From: an uncultured Lachnospiraceae bacterium | GTDB taxonomy: Bacteria > Bacillota > Clostridia > Lachnospirales > Lachnospiraceae | Direction of reading: 5' to 3' | Assembly: GCA_947176785.1 (NCBI GenBank) | Contig: CAMWSA010000047.1 | Location: 1-13,739 of the forward strand | DNA: 13,739 bases | Part shown: positions 13,722-13,739 of the stretch, piece by piece | Layout: the number at the start of each line of letters is the position of its first letter | Numbering within the stretch: position 1 is the first letter of the stretch | Notes under the pieces: model-generated | Database searches by the model: none | Told to the model about the DNA's origin: nothing | Seen by the model: only the letters and a program-made list of their open reading frames with translations | Program-made: the position numbers and the translations under genes

Positions 13722-13739
13722 GTTACTGCGTCTCTGATT

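Noticed and set aside
1..13739. tRNA, rRNA, integrase, transposase or phage genes
   Set aside because: None seen on either strand; the repeats are the only sign of mobility.

Overview
All six credible protein genes lie on the minus strand, so transcription runs from high to low coordinates. The gene set, strong Shine-Dalgarno sites, moderately high GC content and intrinsic terminators suggest a Gram-positive anaerobe of the class Clostridia, most likely a Lachnospiraceae gut bacterium. Supporting gene types are a stand-alone clostridial-type MraY, a lipoprotein sugar-binding-type receptor with a long N-terminal domain, and a LacI-like/GGDEF protein with an RSCGC motif. The family assignment is inference; no 16S or other marker is present.

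Layout, in the direction of transcription (right to left). (a) 13668-13348: a small secreted six-cysteine protein with its own -10 box and a very good terminator (13250-13280). (b) 13158-10927: a 743-aa lipoprotein with an N-terminal propeller-like region and a C-terminal extracellular solute-binding domain; no permease genes are nearby. (c) 10583-8646: a cytoplasmic diguanylate cyclase with a LacI-type ligand-binding domain and no DNA-binding domain. It has a leader of about 270 nt holding two hairpins and ends at a terminator at 8455-8487. (d) 8299-7337: mraY, translocase I of peptidoglycan synthesis, with its own promoter. (e) 7162-5130: greA, then, 2 nt after its stop, a HAD-phosphatase/CPBP-protease fusion gene, with a terminator at 5021-5060. 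(f) 4862-315: gltB, the large subunit of glutamate synthase, with a leader carrying a hairpin and a 10-bp direct repeat. No gltD is visible inside the window.

The feature ordinary annotation would miss is a family of palindromic intergenic repeats of about 100 bp. I find two nearly identical tandem copies downstream of gltB (1-211), one copy upstream of greA (7182-7285) fused to a half copy (7281-7318), one between the cyclase stop and its terminator (8546-8645), and one in the cyclase leader (10678-10779). They occur in both orientations, have inverted ends of the type ATTATACT...AGTATAAT, and fall in two subfamilies. They resemble MITE or REP-type elements, with no transposase in the window. 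One copy creates a spurious in-frame N-terminal extension of the cyclase gene.

The genes do not form one pathway. They cover nitrogen assimilation (gltB), transcription elongation (greA), cell-wall synthesis (mraY), second-messenger signalling and extracellular ligand capture. The one neighbourhood that could be functionally linked is the orphan solute-binding lipoprotein followed by the ligand-sensing diguanylate cyclase.
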